A stretch of 64,000 nucleotides of DNA from Leclercia adecarboxylata (GTDB taxonomy: Bacteria > Pseudomonadota > Gammaproteobacteria > Enterobacterales > Enterobacteriaceae): positions 868,001-932,000 of the forward strand of contig NZ_CP098325.1 in the NCBI RefSeq assembly GCF_023639785.1, written 5' to 3'. The notes beneath the pieces were generated by a model. That model saw nothing but the letters and a program-made list of their open reading frames with translations, was not told the origin of the DNA and did not search any database. This document shows positions 1 to 12,055 of this stretch, in pieces (the first letter of the stretch is position 1; every line of letters begins with the position of its first letter). Made by a program: the position numbers and the translations under genes.

Positions 1-2178
<2,178 letters not shown>

Positions 2179-2242
2179 ACAACGCCGAAGCTGTTTCGGT
2201 GTGATTTGAGATGATTTTCAGCCTGATACAGATAACAGAATT

Positions 2243-2361
2243 TGCCTGGCGGCTGTAGCGCGGTGGTCCCACCTGACCCCATGCCGAACTCAGAAGTGAA
2301 ACGCCGTAGCGCCGATGGTAGTGTGGGGTCTCCCATGCGAGAGTAGGGAACTGCCAGGCAT
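2243..2361 (+). rRNA. rrf: 5S ribosomal RNA
   Basis: It starts with TGCCTGGCGG and ends with CTGCCAGGCAT, the complementary termini that form helix I of enterobacterial 5S rRNA. It lies 64 bases after the 23S 3' end, as in rrn operons. The length is 119 nt; the GGGTCTCCC stretch near 2327-2335 has one C fewer than the common E. coli 120-nt form, a minor known type of variation. Confidence 0.97.
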
Positions 2362-2412
2362 CAAATTACGTAATAAACTGGAACAATATCTGGTAATTAC
2401 AAAGAATACGGT

Positions 2413-2489
2413 GGAGCGGTAGTTCAGTCGGTTAGAATACCTGCCTGTCACGCAGGGGGTCGCGGGTTCGAGTCCCGTCCGTTCCGCCA
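2413..2489 (+). tRNA. aspU: tRNA-Asp (anticodon GTC), distal gene of the rRNA operon
   Basis: A 77-nt tRNA with encoded CCA. The acceptor arms GGAGCGG and CCGTTCC pair, the T loop TTCGAGT is present, and the anticodon GTC lies at 2447-2449. It is the terminal tRNA of the rRNA operon, corresponding to aspU of E. coli rrnH. It is identical over all 77 bases to the tRNA-Asp at 11940-12016. Confidence 0.98.
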
Positions 2490-2495
2490 CTTATT

Positions 2496-2528
2496 AAAAG
2501 CCCTGAGCTAACGCTCAGGGCTTTTTTC
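2496..2528 (+). terminator. Intrinsic terminator of the rRNA operon
   Basis: The hairpin AAGCCCTGAG / CTCAGGGCTT with a short loop is followed by a run of Ts, starting about 7 bases after the tRNA-Asp CCA end. It ends the 23S-5S-tRNA transcript. Confidence 0.9.
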
Positions 2529-2652
2529 TTGCCTGTCGTTTGATTATTGCTTTAAACGCAAAAATCCTCTGCTTAATACGCTCTTTTTTCACATAGCCCC
2601 GGTAGCGATAATCCTCTTTATTAACAAACATGATGAAGAAAAGAGGAATTTC

Positions 2653-3456
2653 ATGGCTATCCCTGCATTCGGTCTTGGTACTTTCCGCCTGAAAGACGAC
2701 GTTGTTATCGCATCCGTTAAAACTGCCCTCAAACTGGGTTATCGCGCGGTTGATACCGCCCAGATCTACGACAACGAGGCTGCGGTGGGTCAGGCTATCG
2801 CAGAAAGCGATGTGTCGCGTGACGCGCTTTTTATCACGACCAAGATCTGGATTGAGAACCTCAGCAAAGAGAAATTAATCCCAAGCCTCAAAGAGAGCCT
2901 GAAGAAACTGCGTACGGAGTATGTAGATCTGACCCTTATCCACTGGCCATCACCGAATGATGCCGTGTCCGTTGAAGAATTTATGCAGGCCTTGATGGAA
3001 GCCAAAGCTCAGGGGTTGACGCGTGAAATCGGTATTTCCAACTTCACTATCCCATTGATGGAAAAGGCCATTGCCGCTGTTGGCGCAGAAAACATTGCTA
3101 CCAACCAAATCGAACTTTCACCATACCTGCAAAACCGTCAGGTGGTGGAGTGGGCCAGGCAGCACGGTATTCACATTACCTCTTACATGACGCTGGCTTA
3201 CGGCAAGGCGCTTAAAGACGAAACCATTCTGCGCATTGCTGCAAAACACAATGCAACCGCGGCACAGGTTATTCTGGCATGGGCGATGGGCGAAGGGTAC
3301 GCGGTGATCCCGTCTTCAACCAAACGTGAAAACCTGGCGGGCAACCTGCTGGCACGGGATCTGACGCTCGATCAGGATGACAAAGATGCGATCGCTGCTC
3401 TGGAGTGCAACGATCGTCTGGTTAGCCCGGAGGGCCTGGCGCCGAAGTGGGATTAA
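2653..3456 (+). CDS. dkgB: 2,5-diketo-D-gluconate reductase B / aldo-keto reductase
   Basis: A cytosolic NADPH-dependent aldo-keto reductase of 267 residues, the same size as E. coli DkgB (YafB). It reduces 2,5-diketogluconate and aldehydes such as methylglyoxal. The AKR catalytic tetrad is visible as D34, Y39, K64 and H97, and the cofactor-binding [10 protein letters not shown] stretch is near the C-terminus. The start follows the Shine-Dalgarno AGAGGAA. It is the first gene after the rRNA operon, exactly as in E. coli. Its likely terminator lies inside the end of the convergent yafC gene. Function rests on very close family resemblance. Confidence 0.95.
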   Translation: MAIPAFGLGTFRLKDDVVIASVKTALKLGYRAVDTAQIYDNEAAVGQAIAESDVSRDALFITTKIWIENLSKEKLIPSLKESLKKLRTEYVDLTLIHWPSPNDAVSVEEFMQALMEAKAQGLTREIGISNFTIPLMEKAIAAVGAENIATNQIELSPYLQNRQVVEWARQHGIHITSYMTLAYGKALKDETILRIAAKHNATAAQVILAWAMGEGYAVIPSSTKRENLAGNLLARDLTLDQDDKDAIAALECNDRLVSPEGLAPKWD

Positions 3457-3486
3457 GTTAACCCGCCCTCTGTACCTCTGACCCTC

Positions 3487-4389
3487 TTACAGCTCCTTCG
3501 GGGGCTGTTTTACATGCTCGCTCAGAAAATCAATAAAGGCCCGGATCCGGGTACTCACCGCTCTGTCGCTGTAATAGACTGCGCTGAAGGGCATCTCAAC
3601 CGGCAGACGCTTATCTGCCATCAGCTCGACTAATTCACCTCGCGCGATCTCTTTATCAATCATGTAATCCGAAAGACAAGCAATCCCGTTTCCCTCCAGG
3701 CATAACTGCTTAAGCGTCTCGCCGCTGTTCGATGATAAACCGCAGACCACTTCATGCAACTGACCATCATGGCAGGCAACAGGCCAGGTATTCAGCGACA
3801 CCGGCTCCGTGAAGCCGAGACACAGATGCTGCTTCAGTTCATCAATTGTCTCAGGCTTGCCGAAACGGGCAATATAGGCCGGAGAGGCAATAATTTTGCG
3901 ATAGCTGGTAAACAGCGGGCGTGCCCGCAGGCTGGAATCCGTTAATGTCCCGGCGCGGATCGCGACATCCACCTTGCGCTCGATCAGATTGATGAAGGTT
4001 TCAGAGGAGACCAGAGAGAGCGTCATTTCCGGATAACGTTCGCGAAAAGGTTTAATAAGAGGCATCAGGAAATGCAGGACAACGGGGGTCGCCGCATCAA
4101 TCCGTAAGAGCCCGCGCGGTGTGCTGCGCGTTTCCATGATTTCTGTTTCTGCGGCGGCCATCTCCTGCAAGATGGACTGTACGCGACGGAAATAACGTTC
4201 GCCTTCTTCGGTCAGGCTGAGCTGCCGGGTTGTCCGGTTAAGCAAACTGACGCCCAGCTTCATCTCCAGTTTTTTGACCGAGCGGCTGACGGCAGAGTTA
4301 GCCTGTCCAAGCTGTTCAGCCGCACGGCTAAAACTGCCGCTCTCAACGACGGCGACAAATATCGCCAGCTCTTCAGAAGTTGCTTTCAT
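3487..4389 (-). CDS. yafC: LysR-family transcriptional regulator YafC
   Basis: A 300-residue LysR-type regulator. The N-terminal winged helix-turn-helix (about residues 5-63) includes [24 protein letters not shown], abbreviated here as residues 18-41. It is followed by a periplasmic-binding-like effector domain (about 90-295). It is divergent from the MFS exporter gene at 4494 with a 104-bp gap, the usual arrangement of a LysR regulator and its target. The effector is not known. In E. coli K-12 yafC is followed directly by yafD without the exporter, so regulation of the exporter is an inference from position. Confidence 0.88.
   Translation of the reverse strand: MKATSEELAIFVAVVESGSFSRAAEQLGQANSAVSRSVKKLEMKLGVSLLNRTTRQLSLTEEGERYFRRVQSILQEMAAAETEIMETRSTPRGLLRIDAATPVVLHFLMPLIKPFRERYPEMTLSLVSSETFINLIERKVDVAIRAGTLTDSSLRARPLFTSYRKIIASPAYIARFGKPETIDELKQHLCLGFTEPVSLNTWPVACHDGQLHEVVCGLSSNSGETLKQLCLEGNGIACLSDYMIDKEIARGELVELMADKRLPVEMPFSAVYYSDRAVSTRIRAFIDFLSEHVKQPPKEL
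3490..3511 (+). terminator. Probable dkgB terminator overlapping the yafC 3' end
   Basis: The hairpin CAGCTCC-TTCG-GGGGCTG, with one G-T wobble and a UUCG tetraloop, is followed by TTTT. It lies about 33 bases after the dkgB stop and is formed by the last codons of the opposing yafC gene. Confidence 0.65.
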
Positions 4390-4493
4390 TGTTGCTTTAT
4401 CCGCAAAATTGTATTGATACTTTGAGCATTTTTGTTATTTAAACACTGGCGCATACTGCGTGTCATCTTAATCCTGATGAGACGGAGTTTTTT

Positions 4494-5669
4494 ATGCCTC
4501 TGGCGCTACTTGCCCTGACGATCAGTGCCTTTGCAATCGGCACGACTGAATTTGTTATTGTAGGTCTGGTTCCTACGATTGCTGACCAACTTGCCATCTC
4601 GCTGCCTTCAGCGGGTTTACTGGTTTCTATCTATGCCCTCGGCGTGGCAATCGGCGCACCGGTGCTGACCGCGCTTACTGGCCGTCTGCCGCGTAAGCAA
4701 TTGCTAATGGCATTGATGGTGCTATTCACCGCTGGCAACGTTCTCGCCTGGCAAGCACCCGATTACTCGACGCTGGTTATTGCCCGCCTGCTGACCGGTC
4801 TTGCTCATGGCGTCTTCTTCTCTATAGGTTCGACAATCGCAACCAGTCTGGTGCCTAAAGAGAAAGCAGCTTCCGCCATTGCCATCATGTTTGGTGGCTT
4901 AACCGTCGCGCTGGTAACGGGTGTTCCGCTGGGTACCTTTATCGGGCAGCACTTTGGCTGGCGGGAAACTTTCCTTGCGGTCTCCCTGTTGGGCGTGATT
5001 GCGCTGATAAGCAGTCTGGTGCTGATCCCGTCCAGTATTCCCGGACGTGCGGCAGCGACACTGCGCGATCAACTGAAGGTTCTGACCCATCCTCGCCTGC
5101 TGATGATCTATGCCATTACGGCATTGGGTTATGGCGGAGTCTTTACCGCCTTTACCTTCCTTGCGCCCATGATGCAGGACCTGGCCGGATTCTCGCCGAA
5201 TGCCGTCAGCTGGATCCTGCTGGGCTATGGCGTTTCGGTAGCGATCGGCAATATCTGGGGTGGCAAGCTGGCGGATAAGCATGGCGCAGTCCCGGCCCTG
5301 AAAATTATTTTTGCCGCTCTGGTTGTTCTGCTTCTGGTCTTCCAGTTCACTGCTTCCATGCAGTATGCCGCGCTGGCGACGGTACTGGTGATGGGGATCT
5401 TCGCCTTCGGCAACGTACCGGGTTTACAGGTCTATGTGGTACAGAAAGCCGAGCTATATACACCTAACGCTGTGGATGTCGCTTCCGGTTTGAATATCGC
5501 CGCGTTTAATGTTGGCATTGCGCTGGGATCAATTATCGGTGGTCAGACGGTAGAGCATTTCGGTCTGTCACAAACACCCTGGATTGGGGCGGTCATAGTT
5601 CTGATCGCACTCCTGTTGATTGGTCTGAGTGGCCGCCTGGATAAGCCCACCCGTGTCGCTCTGGGATAA
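4494..5669 (+). CDS. MFS drug/sugar efflux transporter (AraJ/YdhP-like, DHA1 family)
   Basis: A 391-residue inner-membrane protein with about 12 hydrophobic segments. It has the DHA1-type start TTEFVIVGLVPTIA near residues 17-30 and the loop 2-3 motif GRLPRKQLL near 63-71. It resembles the arabinose/drug efflux family typified by AraJ and YdhP. The substrate cannot be told from the sequence. The start follows the Shine-Dalgarno ACGGAG. It is divergent from the LysR gene yafC and inserted between yafC and yafD relative to E. coli K-12, which makes a regulator-exporter pair likely. Confidence 0.85.
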   Translation: MPLALLALTISAFAIGTTEFVIVGLVPTIADQLAISLPSAGLLVSIYALGVAIGAPVLTALTGRLPRKQLLMALMVLFTAGNVLAWQAPDYSTLVIARLLTGLAHGVFFSIGSTIATSLVPKEKAASAIAIMFGGLTVALVTGVPLGTFIGQHFGWRETFLAVSLLGVIALISSLVLIPSSIPGRAAATLRDQLKVLTHPRLLMIYAITALGYGGVFTAFTFLAPMMQDLAGFSPNAVSWILLGYGVSVAIGNIWGGKLADKHGAVPALKIIFAALVVLLLVFQFTASMQYAALATVLVMGIFAFGNVPGLQVYVVQKAELYTPNAVDVASGLNIAAFNVGIALGSIIGGQTVEHFGLSQTPWIGAVIVLIALLLIGLSGRLDKPTRVALG

Positions 5670-5675
5670 CTTAAT

Positions 5676-5687
5676 GTAAGTACTTAC
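5676..5687. promoter_or_regulatory. 12-bp perfect palindrome, possible operator
   Basis: GTAAGTACTTAC lies just after the exporter stop codon and about 35 bases upstream of the -35 hexamer of the probable yafD promoter. It could be a regulator-binding site. No regulator is assigned. Confidence 0.35.
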
Positions 5688-5721
5688 TGACAAAACAATA
5701 AGGAGATTCTCAGCAATAGCG

Positions 5722-5750
5722 TTGAAAGTGTGAGCTGAAAACCCTATAAC
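5722..5750 (+). promoter_or_regulatory. Probable sigma70 promoter for yafD-yafE
   Basis: The -35 hexamer TTGAAA (5722-5727) and -10 hexamer TATAAC (5745-5750) have the optimal 17-bp spacing. A transcript would begin near 5757 and carry a perfect 9-bp inverted repeat (AGAACCCGT at 5754-5762 with ACGGGTTCT at 5775-5783), only about 25 bases before the GTG start of yafD. Confidence 0.65.
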
Positions 5751-5792
5751 ATTAGAACCCGTTCCTGTTTCTGGACGGGTTCTTAATGATAG

Positions 5793-6608
<816 letters not shown>

Positions 6609-6684
6609 AGGTGCGTCAGGTCTGCCGTGGGGCAGGCCTGCGCGGGTGCTGCCCTTTATTTTCCCTAAACCGAAGGACAGCAAA

Positions 6685-7455
6685 ATGACAACACAGTCCC
6701 ATCATGACAACGTAGAAAAACAGTTTGGCTCCCAGGCGAAGGCCTATCTGACAAGTTCGGTTCACGCATCCGGGCGCGATTTGCAGCGGCTGGCTGAACG
6801 TCTGGCCGAATTTCCCGAAGCCAGCGTCCTTGATTTAGGCTGTGGGGCGGGTCATGCCAGCTTCGTGGCGGCGCAGCAGGTAGCCCGTGTAACGGCATAC
6901 GACTTGTCCAGCCAGATGCTGGAGGTGGTAGCAGCTGCGGCCAGTGAGAAGGGATTCAGTAATATCGCCATCCGTCAGGGCTACGCGGAATCCTTACCCT
7001 TTGACGATCAAACCTTTGATATTGTTATCAGCCGCTATTCGGCGCACCACTGGCATGATGTCGGCCAGGCACTGCGTGAGGTTAAGCGGGTACTGAAGCC
7101 GGGTGGTCTGGTTATCATTATGGATATCATGTCGCCGGGCCACCCGGTGCGTGATATCTGGTTACAGACGGTGGAGGCATTGCGGGATACCTCGCATGTC
7201 CGCAACTATTCCAGCGGTGAGTGGTTGTCTATGTTCACCGATGCGGGGCTGATATCGCGATCGTTGCAGACAGACCGTTTGACGCTGGAGTTTTCTTCAT
7301 GGATTGCCCGTATGCGCACCCCCGAGGCGCTGAGCCAGGCGATTCGCCTGTATCAGGACAGCGCGTCCGCTGAGGTCAAAGCGTACTTTGAGCTGCAGGA
7401 AGAGGGCTCCTTTACCAGCGATACCATTCTGGCTGAAGCCCAAAAGGCGGGATAA
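6685..7455 (+). CDS. yafE: Class I SAM-dependent methyltransferase YafE
   Basis: A 256-residue cytosolic methyltransferase. The SAM-binding motif I VLDLGCGAGHAS lies near residues 47-58, followed by YDLSSQML (motif II) and a PLPFD-like acidic loop, and then LKPGG, typical of the UbiE/COQ5-like group. The ATG at 6685 is preceded by AAGGA; the longer reading frame from 6646 has no ribosome site. The copy is full length with an intact C-terminal domain. The methyl acceptor is unknown. A bidirectional terminator separates it from convergent mltD. Confidence 0.88.
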   Translation: MTTQSHHDNVEKQFGSQAKAYLTSSVHASGRDLQRLAERLAEFPEASVLDLGCGAGHASFVAAQQVARVTAYDLSSQMLEVVAAAASEKGFSNIAIRQGYAESLPFDDQTFDIVISRYSAHHWHDVGQALREVKRVLKPGGLVIIMDIMSPGHPVRDIWLQTVEALRDTSHVRNYSSGEWLSMFTDAGLISRSLQTDRLTLEFSSWIARMRTPEALSQAIRLYQDSASAEVKAYFELQEEGSFTSDTILAEAQKAG

Positions 7456-7457
7456 AC

Positions 7458-7490
7458 AAAAAAGGCACCGAGGGGAATCGGTGCCTTTCT
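7458..7490. terminator. Bidirectional terminator between yafE and mltD
   Basis: The hairpin AAAGGCACCGA / TCGGTGCCTTT (7461-7488) has an A-run before it and a T-run after it, so it can serve both convergent genes. Confidence 0.85.
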
Positions 7491-7508
7491 TACAGCTGGT
7501 CTCTGAAA

Positions 7509-8876
7509 TCAGGAGTCCGGGGTGGCGTTGTTTTTCACAAACAACGTTATCCGGTCGCCAGGCTGCAGATTGTCCGTATCGCTGTTCCAGCGCATCACAT
7601 CTTTGATGTTCACGCCGTGACGTTTGGCAATACTGGAGAGCGAATCACCTTTTTGCACGCGATAGGTAATGCTATCGCTGTTATTAGCGAGACGCTGCGC
7701 GCTGTTACCCGCGCCAATCGTCAGGTTCTGACCCACTTTCAGGGTAGAGCCGCGCAGCTTGTTCCACTGCTGCAGATCTTTTGTGCTCACGCCAAGACGT
7801 GATGCGATGCCTGAAAGCGTATCGCCTGAACGTACCTGATAGCTACGGCTGTTAAGCGGTGTGTTATCCGCAATCAGCGTAGACTGAACCGCTTCAATTT
7901 CACCCGACGCTAACGATACCCGTAACTGTTCAGCGTGTTTCTGCGGCACCAGAACGTATTTCGGCCCGCTGGTACCTACTGTCGAGCCCTTCACACCTGC
8001 GTTGAAGGCCTTCAGTTTGGTCACCGAGATACCTGCCATATCCGCAACCTGTTTCAGTTCAACAGGGTTGTTGATACGCACTTTCGCCAGCGCACGACTT
8101 TCGTCTGAGGTCGGTAACTGCACGCCGTACTGTTTGCTGTTTTTGAATATCTCACTCAAAGCCAGCATTTTAGGAACGTATAATTTGGTTTCCCGTGGCA
8201 GTGGAAGCGACCAAAAGTCGGTAGGTTTACCCCGTGCTTTATTCGCTTTCATTGCCTTCAGTACACGACCCTCACCGCTATTATAAGCAGCAACCGTCAG
8301 CAGCCAGTCACCGTCGAACATCTTGTTCAGACGTTGCATCATGTCGAGAGCGGCTGTCGTCGAAGCGACTACATCACGACGCGCATCGTAGTTGCGGGTC
8401 TGTTTTAAACCATAATTGCGCCCTGTGCTCGGTATGATCTGCCAAAGACCTGCGGCCTTGGCGCCAGACGTCGCGTGTGGGTCAAAAGCGCTCTCCACTA
8501 TGGGTAGTAGTACCAGTTCCATGGGCATGTTACGTTTCTTAACTTGCCCTGCTATCCAGTACATATACGGCTCTGCCCGTAAAGTCACATCGTGGAGATA
8601 GCTCTTATTGCTTAAATACTTCTGTTTCTGTTCGCGAATCCGGCTGTTTTCCGGAATTCCCATCTTTAGCTCGTCGCCAATAGAGACCCACAAGTCTTGA
8701 TCCTGTGCGAAAGACGTCCCATCGTCTGCCCATCGCGATTGACTTGTGAACTTCCCTGCTTCCCCTTGACCAGCTGCAGAAAGGCTCTGTGCGTGCTGTT
8801 GTACGGTGCCAGTGTTCTGAGACGCCTGGCAACCCACAAGCAGGACAGAGGCGAGTAATATCGCTTTTGCCTTCAT
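7509..8876 (-). CDS. mltD: Membrane-bound lytic murein transglycosylase D
   Basis: An outer-membrane lipoprotein of 455 residues that cleaves peptidoglycan glycan strands with 1,6-anhydroMurNAc formation. The signal peptide ends in the lipobox LVGC (lipidated C16). The SLT domain (about 105-230) contains the catalytic glutamate E128 in LPIVESAF, followed by LWQIIPSTG and the AAYNSGEGRV motif. Two LysM peptidoglycan-binding repeats lie at about 343-386 and 401-445. The length is close to the E. coli protein (452). It is upstream-adjacent to gloB on the same strand, 71 bases apart. Confidence 0.96.
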   Translation of the reverse strand: MKAKAILLASVLLVGCQASQNTGTVQQHAQSLSAAGQGEAGKFTSQSRWADDGTSFAQDQDLWVSIGDELKMGIPENSRIREQKQKYLSNKSYLHDVTLRAEPYMYWIAGQVKKRNMPMELVLLPIVESAFDPHATSGAKAAGLWQIIPSTGRNYGLKQTRNYDARRDVVASTTAALDMMQRLNKMFDGDWLLTVAAYNSGEGRVLKAMKANKARGKPTDFWSLPLPRETKLYVPKMLALSEIFKNSKQYGVQLPTSDESRALAKVRINNPVELKQVADMAGISVTKLKAFNAGVKGSTVGTSGPKYVLVPQKHAEQLRVSLASGEIEAVQSTLIADNTPLNSRSYQVRSGDTLSGIASRLGVSTKDLQQWNKLRGSTLKVGQNLTIGAGNSAQRLANNSDSITYRVQKGDSLSSIAKRHGVNIKDVMRWNSDTDNLQPGDRITLFVKNNATPDS

Positions 8877-8947
8877 GTGTGTGTCAATAGTTGCTTAAAA
8901 GACGAGCGATGATAACGACGAATAATTAAAAAGGCAACCCGCAATTG

Positions 8948-9703
8948 TCAGAAGTCATCTTTCTTTGCCCTTAACCAGGCAAAACACTCCTCAGGTTGTA
9001 ACATATTTGTTTCTTCTTTAAATTTATTAAGTAAATCAACGTTATCAGTTCTGAGAAATAAATTAATTTTACGTTCATTTTTCAGAATTACGGGGAGTGT
9101 TTTTTGGTTTTTTGCGCGTAACTCCTTCACTTTCTGGTAATAATCCTGAATCGCTGCATCCTCTGGCAGGACGTGCATCGCAAACTTCATATTCGCTAAA
9201 GTGTATTCATGTGCGCAACAAATCAACGTGTCTTCGGGAAGGGCGTTAATTTTCTGGAAGGACTGATACATCTGGGCTGGCGTGCCTTCGAATAGCCTTC
9301 CGCAGCCGCCAGAGAACATTGTGTCCCCGCAGAAAAGATAAGGGAAACTGAAGTACGAAATATGTCCGGAAGTGTGACCTGGTGTAGCAATTACAGAAAA
9401 TTCCAACCCAAGAATGAGGATCTTTTCTCCATCTTTTACTACGCGAGTCGTTCCCTTATTTTGTGTCTCAGCGGGGCCGTATACCACAAGATGCGGAAAT
9501 TTTGCGCAAATGGCCGCGACGCCACCAACGTGGTCATGATGGTGATGCGTCAGCATAATCGCTTCCGGTTGCCACTGATTTTGCTCAATGGCATTTAACA
9601 CCGGCTCAGCCTCGCCAGGATCGACAATGATGCAACGACCATCAGCATTGTTTAAAACCCAGATGTAATTGTCCTGAAAAGCAGAAATACTGTTAAGATT
9701 CAT
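8948..9703 (-). CDS. gloB: Hydroxyacylglutathione hydrolase (glyoxalase II)
   Basis: A 251-residue metallo-beta-lactamase-fold thioesterase that hydrolyses S-D-lactoylglutathione to D-lactate and glutathione, the second step of methylglyoxal detoxification. The dinuclear metal site is seen in [10 protein letters not shown] near residues 52-61, GHTSGHI near 110, the bridging aspartate in [18 protein letters not shown], and CAHEYT near 165. The length matches E. coli GloB (251). It is divergent from yafS, with only 32 bases between the two start codons. Confidence 0.96.
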   Translation of the reverse strand: MNLNSISAFQDNYIWVLNNADGRCIIVDPGEAEPVLNAIEQNQWQPEAIMLTHHHHDHVGGVAAICAKFPHLVVYGPAETQNKGTTRVVKDGEKILILGLEFSVIATPGHTSGHISYFSFPYLFCGDTMFSGGCGRLFEGTPAQMYQSFQKINALPEDTLICCAHEYTLANMKFAMHVLPEDAAIQDYYQKVKELRAKNQKTLPVILKNERKINLFLRTDNVDLLNKFKEETNMLQPEECFAWLRAKKDDF

Positions 9704-9735
9704 ACATTACCTCTCATAGCGTGGCGGGTGTTTTG

Positions 9736-10452
9736 ATGAAACCGGCAAGGATACCTCAGATTGTTACCGCACCGAAACACTGGGCGGAGTTGCCCTGGGG
9801 TGAATACTATCGTGAAGCACTCGAGCTGCAGCTTAAGCCCTGGTTTGCGAAAATGTATGGTTTTCACCTGCTTAAGATTGGCAATCTGAGCGCGGAAATC
9901 AACTCTGAAAGCTGCGCGATTTCGCATCAGGTCAATGTTTCGCTGGCTGGCGAGCCCGTCCAGGTAAAGGCCAACCCGTTACAGCTGCCCTTTGCCGAAA
10001 AATCCGTTGATGCCTGCCTGCTGGCGCATTCGCTGCCCTGGTGTGATGACCCGCACCGGTTGTTGCGGGAAGCCGACCGGGTATTGATTGACGATGGCTG
10101 GCTGGTGATCAGTGGATTTAATCCGATGAGCCTGATGGGGCTCAGAAAGCTGGTGCCGGTGCTGCGTCGCACCCCGCCGTATAACAGCCGCATGTTTACC
10201 CTGATGCGCCAGCTGGACTGGCTCTCGCTGCTTAATTATGAGGTTTTATACCAAAGCGGTTTTCAGGTAATACCCTGGGCGCGGCAGGGCGGGAAGATGC
10301 TCAGCACCCATTTTCCGGCGCTGGGCTGTATGCAGTTGATAGTGGCGCGTAAGCGAACTGTCCCCCTGACGCTGAACCCCATGAAGCAAAGCAAGGCCAA
10401 AACGCGTTTGCGTGCCGCCGTGGGCGCCACGCGGCAGTACCGGAAGCCCTGA
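9736..10452 (+). CDS. yafS: SAM-dependent methyltransferase-like protein YafS
   Basis: A 238-residue protein (E. coli YafS is 240) with a methyltransferase type 11 fold. The conserved middle part reads PLQLPFAEKSVDACLLAHSL followed by a DDPHRLLREADRVLIDDGWLVI stretch. The usual glycine-rich SAM motif I is weak, so catalytic activity is uncertain. The ATG at 9736 fits the homologue better than the upstream GTG at 9721. Its TGA stop abuts the stop of the convergent rnhA gene with no spacer (TGA|TCA). The substrate is unknown. Confidence 0.85.
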   Translation: MKPARIPQIVTAPKHWAELPWGEYYREALELQLKPWFAKMYGFHLLKIGNLSAEINSESCAISHQVNVSLAGEPVQVKANPLQLPFAEKSVDACLLAHSLPWCDDPHRLLREADRVLIDDGWLVISGFNPMSLMGLRKLVPVLRRTPPYNSRMFTLMRQLDWLSLLNYEVLYQSGFQVIPWARQGGKMLSTHFPALGCMQLIVARKRTVPLTLNPMKQSKAKTRLRAAVGATRQYRKP

Positions 10453-10920
10453 TCAGGCTTCCGGTTTGTATCCCACATCCTCATGCTGAGGGTTCATTGC
10501 GGCAGCGCGCGCCAGTTCGTCACAACGCTCGTTTTCAGGATGTCCGGCGTGGCCTTTCACCCACTCCCACTGGATTTTATGCTGACTGAGCGCCGCATCC
10601 AGGCGTTGCCAGAGATCGACATTCTTCACCGGTTTTTTGTCCGCTGTTTTCCAGCCACGTTTTTTCCAGTTATGGATCCACTGGGTGATCCCCTGGCGCA
10701 CATACTGGCTGTCGGTGCTTAGCACGATATCGCAGTGCTCTTTCAGTGCCTCAAGGGCTACAATCGCGGCCATCAACTCCATACGGTTGTTGGTGGTCAG
10801 GCGAAAGCCTTCATTAAAGGTTTTTTCGTGTTCACGATAACGCAAAATCGCGCCGTAGCCCCCAGGGCCCGGGTTGCCGAGGCACGATCCGTCGGTGTAA
10901 ATCTCTACCTGTTTACGCAT
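10453..10920 (-). CDS. rnhA: Ribonuclease HI
   Basis: A 155-residue enzyme that degrades the RNA strand of RNA-DNA hybrids, removing R-loops and primers. The DEDD catalytic residues are seen as D10 ([15 protein letters not shown]), E48 (NRMELMAA), D70 (LSTDSQYV) and D134 ([13 protein letters not shown]), with the basic-protrusion sequence [17 protein letters not shown]. The start at 10920 reproduces the E. coli N-terminus and 155-residue length; the reading frame extends four codons upstream. It is divergent from dnaQ, whose promoters overlap this region in E. coli. Confidence 0.96.
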   Translation of the reverse strand: MRKQVEIYTDGSCLGNPGPGGYGAILRYREHEKTFNEGFRLTTNNRMELMAAIVALEALKEHCDIVLSTDSQYVRQGITQWIHNWKKRGWKTADKKPVKNVDLWQRLDAALSQHKIQWEWVKGHAGHPENERCDELARAAAMNPQHEDVGYKPEA

Positions 10921-11065
10921 CCTGGCAGACATCCTGTAATCAAAACGGTAAGTCTGACATAAATGGCCGCCATCAGCACTGCTAAATAAAGTCCCTGTGA
11001 ATTAGCCTTTGAACGCCTGGTCAGGTTGTTTACAATGTCGTCGTTAAAACGAACAGGCTGACAGA

Positions 11066-11809
11066 ATGAGTATTGCAGACACACATAACGCCGACAGGAT
11101 CATCGTCCTCGATACCGAAACCACCGGTATGAACCAAATCGGTGCCCACTATGAAGGGCATAAGATCATTGAGATCGGTGCGGTGGAGGTGGTTAACCGC
11201 CGTCTTACCGGCAATAACTTTCACGTTTACCTGAAGCCAGACCGGCTGGTGGACCCGGAAGCCTTTGGCGTTCACGGGATTGCAGATGAATTCCTGCTGG
11301 ATAAACCCACTTTTGCGGACGTCGCCGATGAATTCATCGACTACATCAAAGGCGCCGAGCTTGTTATTCATAACGCCTCGTTCGATATCGGCTTTATGGA
11401 TTATGAATTCAGCAAGCTCAACCGCGGCCTGCCGAAGACAGACACGTTCTGCAAGGTTACCGATAGCCTGGCGATGGCAAGAAAGATGTTTCCCGGCAAG
11501 CGGAACAGCCTTGATGCGTTGTGTTCGCGCTATGAAATAGACAACAGCAAACGAACGCTGCACGGGGCACTGCTCGATGCCCAGATCCTGGCAGACGTTT
11601 ATCTGATTATGACGGGCGGCCAGACCGCCCTGGCGTTTAACGCGGATAGCGATGCGCAGGAGCAGTCCGGCGAAAGCGAAATTCAGCGCGTTATACGTCA
11701 GTCCAGCGCGTTGCGCGTCATACGTGCCAGCGATGAAGAGTTAATGGCGCATGAATCTCGGCTCGATCTGGTGCAGAAGAAGGGCGGAAGCTGCCTCTGG
11801 CGCGGATAA
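11066..11809 (+). CDS. dnaQ: DNA polymerase III epsilon subunit (3'-5' proofreading exonuclease)
   Basis: A 247-residue proofreading subunit of the replicative polymerase core. The DEDDh exonuclease motifs are all present: ExoI IVLDTETTGM (D13 and E15), ExoII VIHNASFDIGFMDYE and ExoIII LHGALLDAQILADVY. The C-terminal polymerase alpha-binding segment (about 187-247) ends in KKGGSCLWRG. The length is close to the E. coli 243. It is divergent from rnhA across 145 bp and followed by a tRNA-Asp gene, as in E. coli. Confidence 0.97.
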   Translation: MSIADTHNADRIIVLDTETTGMNQIGAHYEGHKIIEIGAVEVVNRRLTGNNFHVYLKPDRLVDPEAFGVHGIADEFLLDKPTFADVADEFIDYIKGAELVIHNASFDIGFMDYEFSKLNRGLPKTDTFCKVTDSLAMARKMFPGKRNSLDALCSRYEIDNSKRTLHGALLDAQILADVYLIMTGGQTALAFNADSDAQEQSGESEIQRVIRQSSALRVIRASDEELMAHESRLDLVQKKGGSCLWRG

Positions 11810-11884
11810 AAGCGGGCGAAACGCTGGTAAAATAACCGTTCGGATCGTTTTTGCAGCAAACGATTCAAAAGAAGAGAAAAAGCA

Positions 11885-11913
11885 TTGACGGGATCGAGGG
11901 CAAAACGTAATAT
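11885..11913 (+). promoter_or_regulatory. Probable sigma70 promoter of the tRNA-Asp gene
   Basis: TTGACG (11885-11890) and TAATAT (11908-11913) are separated by 17 bp, about 27 bases upstream of the mature tRNA 5' end. This is a strong consensus arrangement for a stable-RNA gene. Confidence 0.8.
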
Positions 11914-11939
11914 CTGCCTCGTTCCCAAGGGAACACAGC

Positions 11940-12016
11940 GGAGCGGTAGTTCAGTCGGTTAGAATACCTGCCTGTCACGCAGGGGGTCGCGGGTTCGAGT
12001 CCCGTCCGTTCCGCCA
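11940..12016 (+). tRNA. aspV: tRNA-Asp (anticodon GTC)
   Basis: A 77-nt tRNA with encoded CCA and anticodon GTC at 11974-11976. The whole mature sequence is identical to the tRNA at 2413-2489, while the flanks differ. Its location after dnaQ matches aspV of E. coli. Confidence 0.98.
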
Positions 12017-12022
12017 CTATTC

Positions 12023-12055
12023 AGGCCCATGTTAGCAATAACATGGGCCTTTTTT
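12023..12055 (+). terminator. Intrinsic terminator after tRNA-Asp
   Basis: The hairpin AGGCCCATGTTA / TAACATGGGCCT with a short loop is followed by TTTTTT, immediately after the tRNA. Confidence 0.92.
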
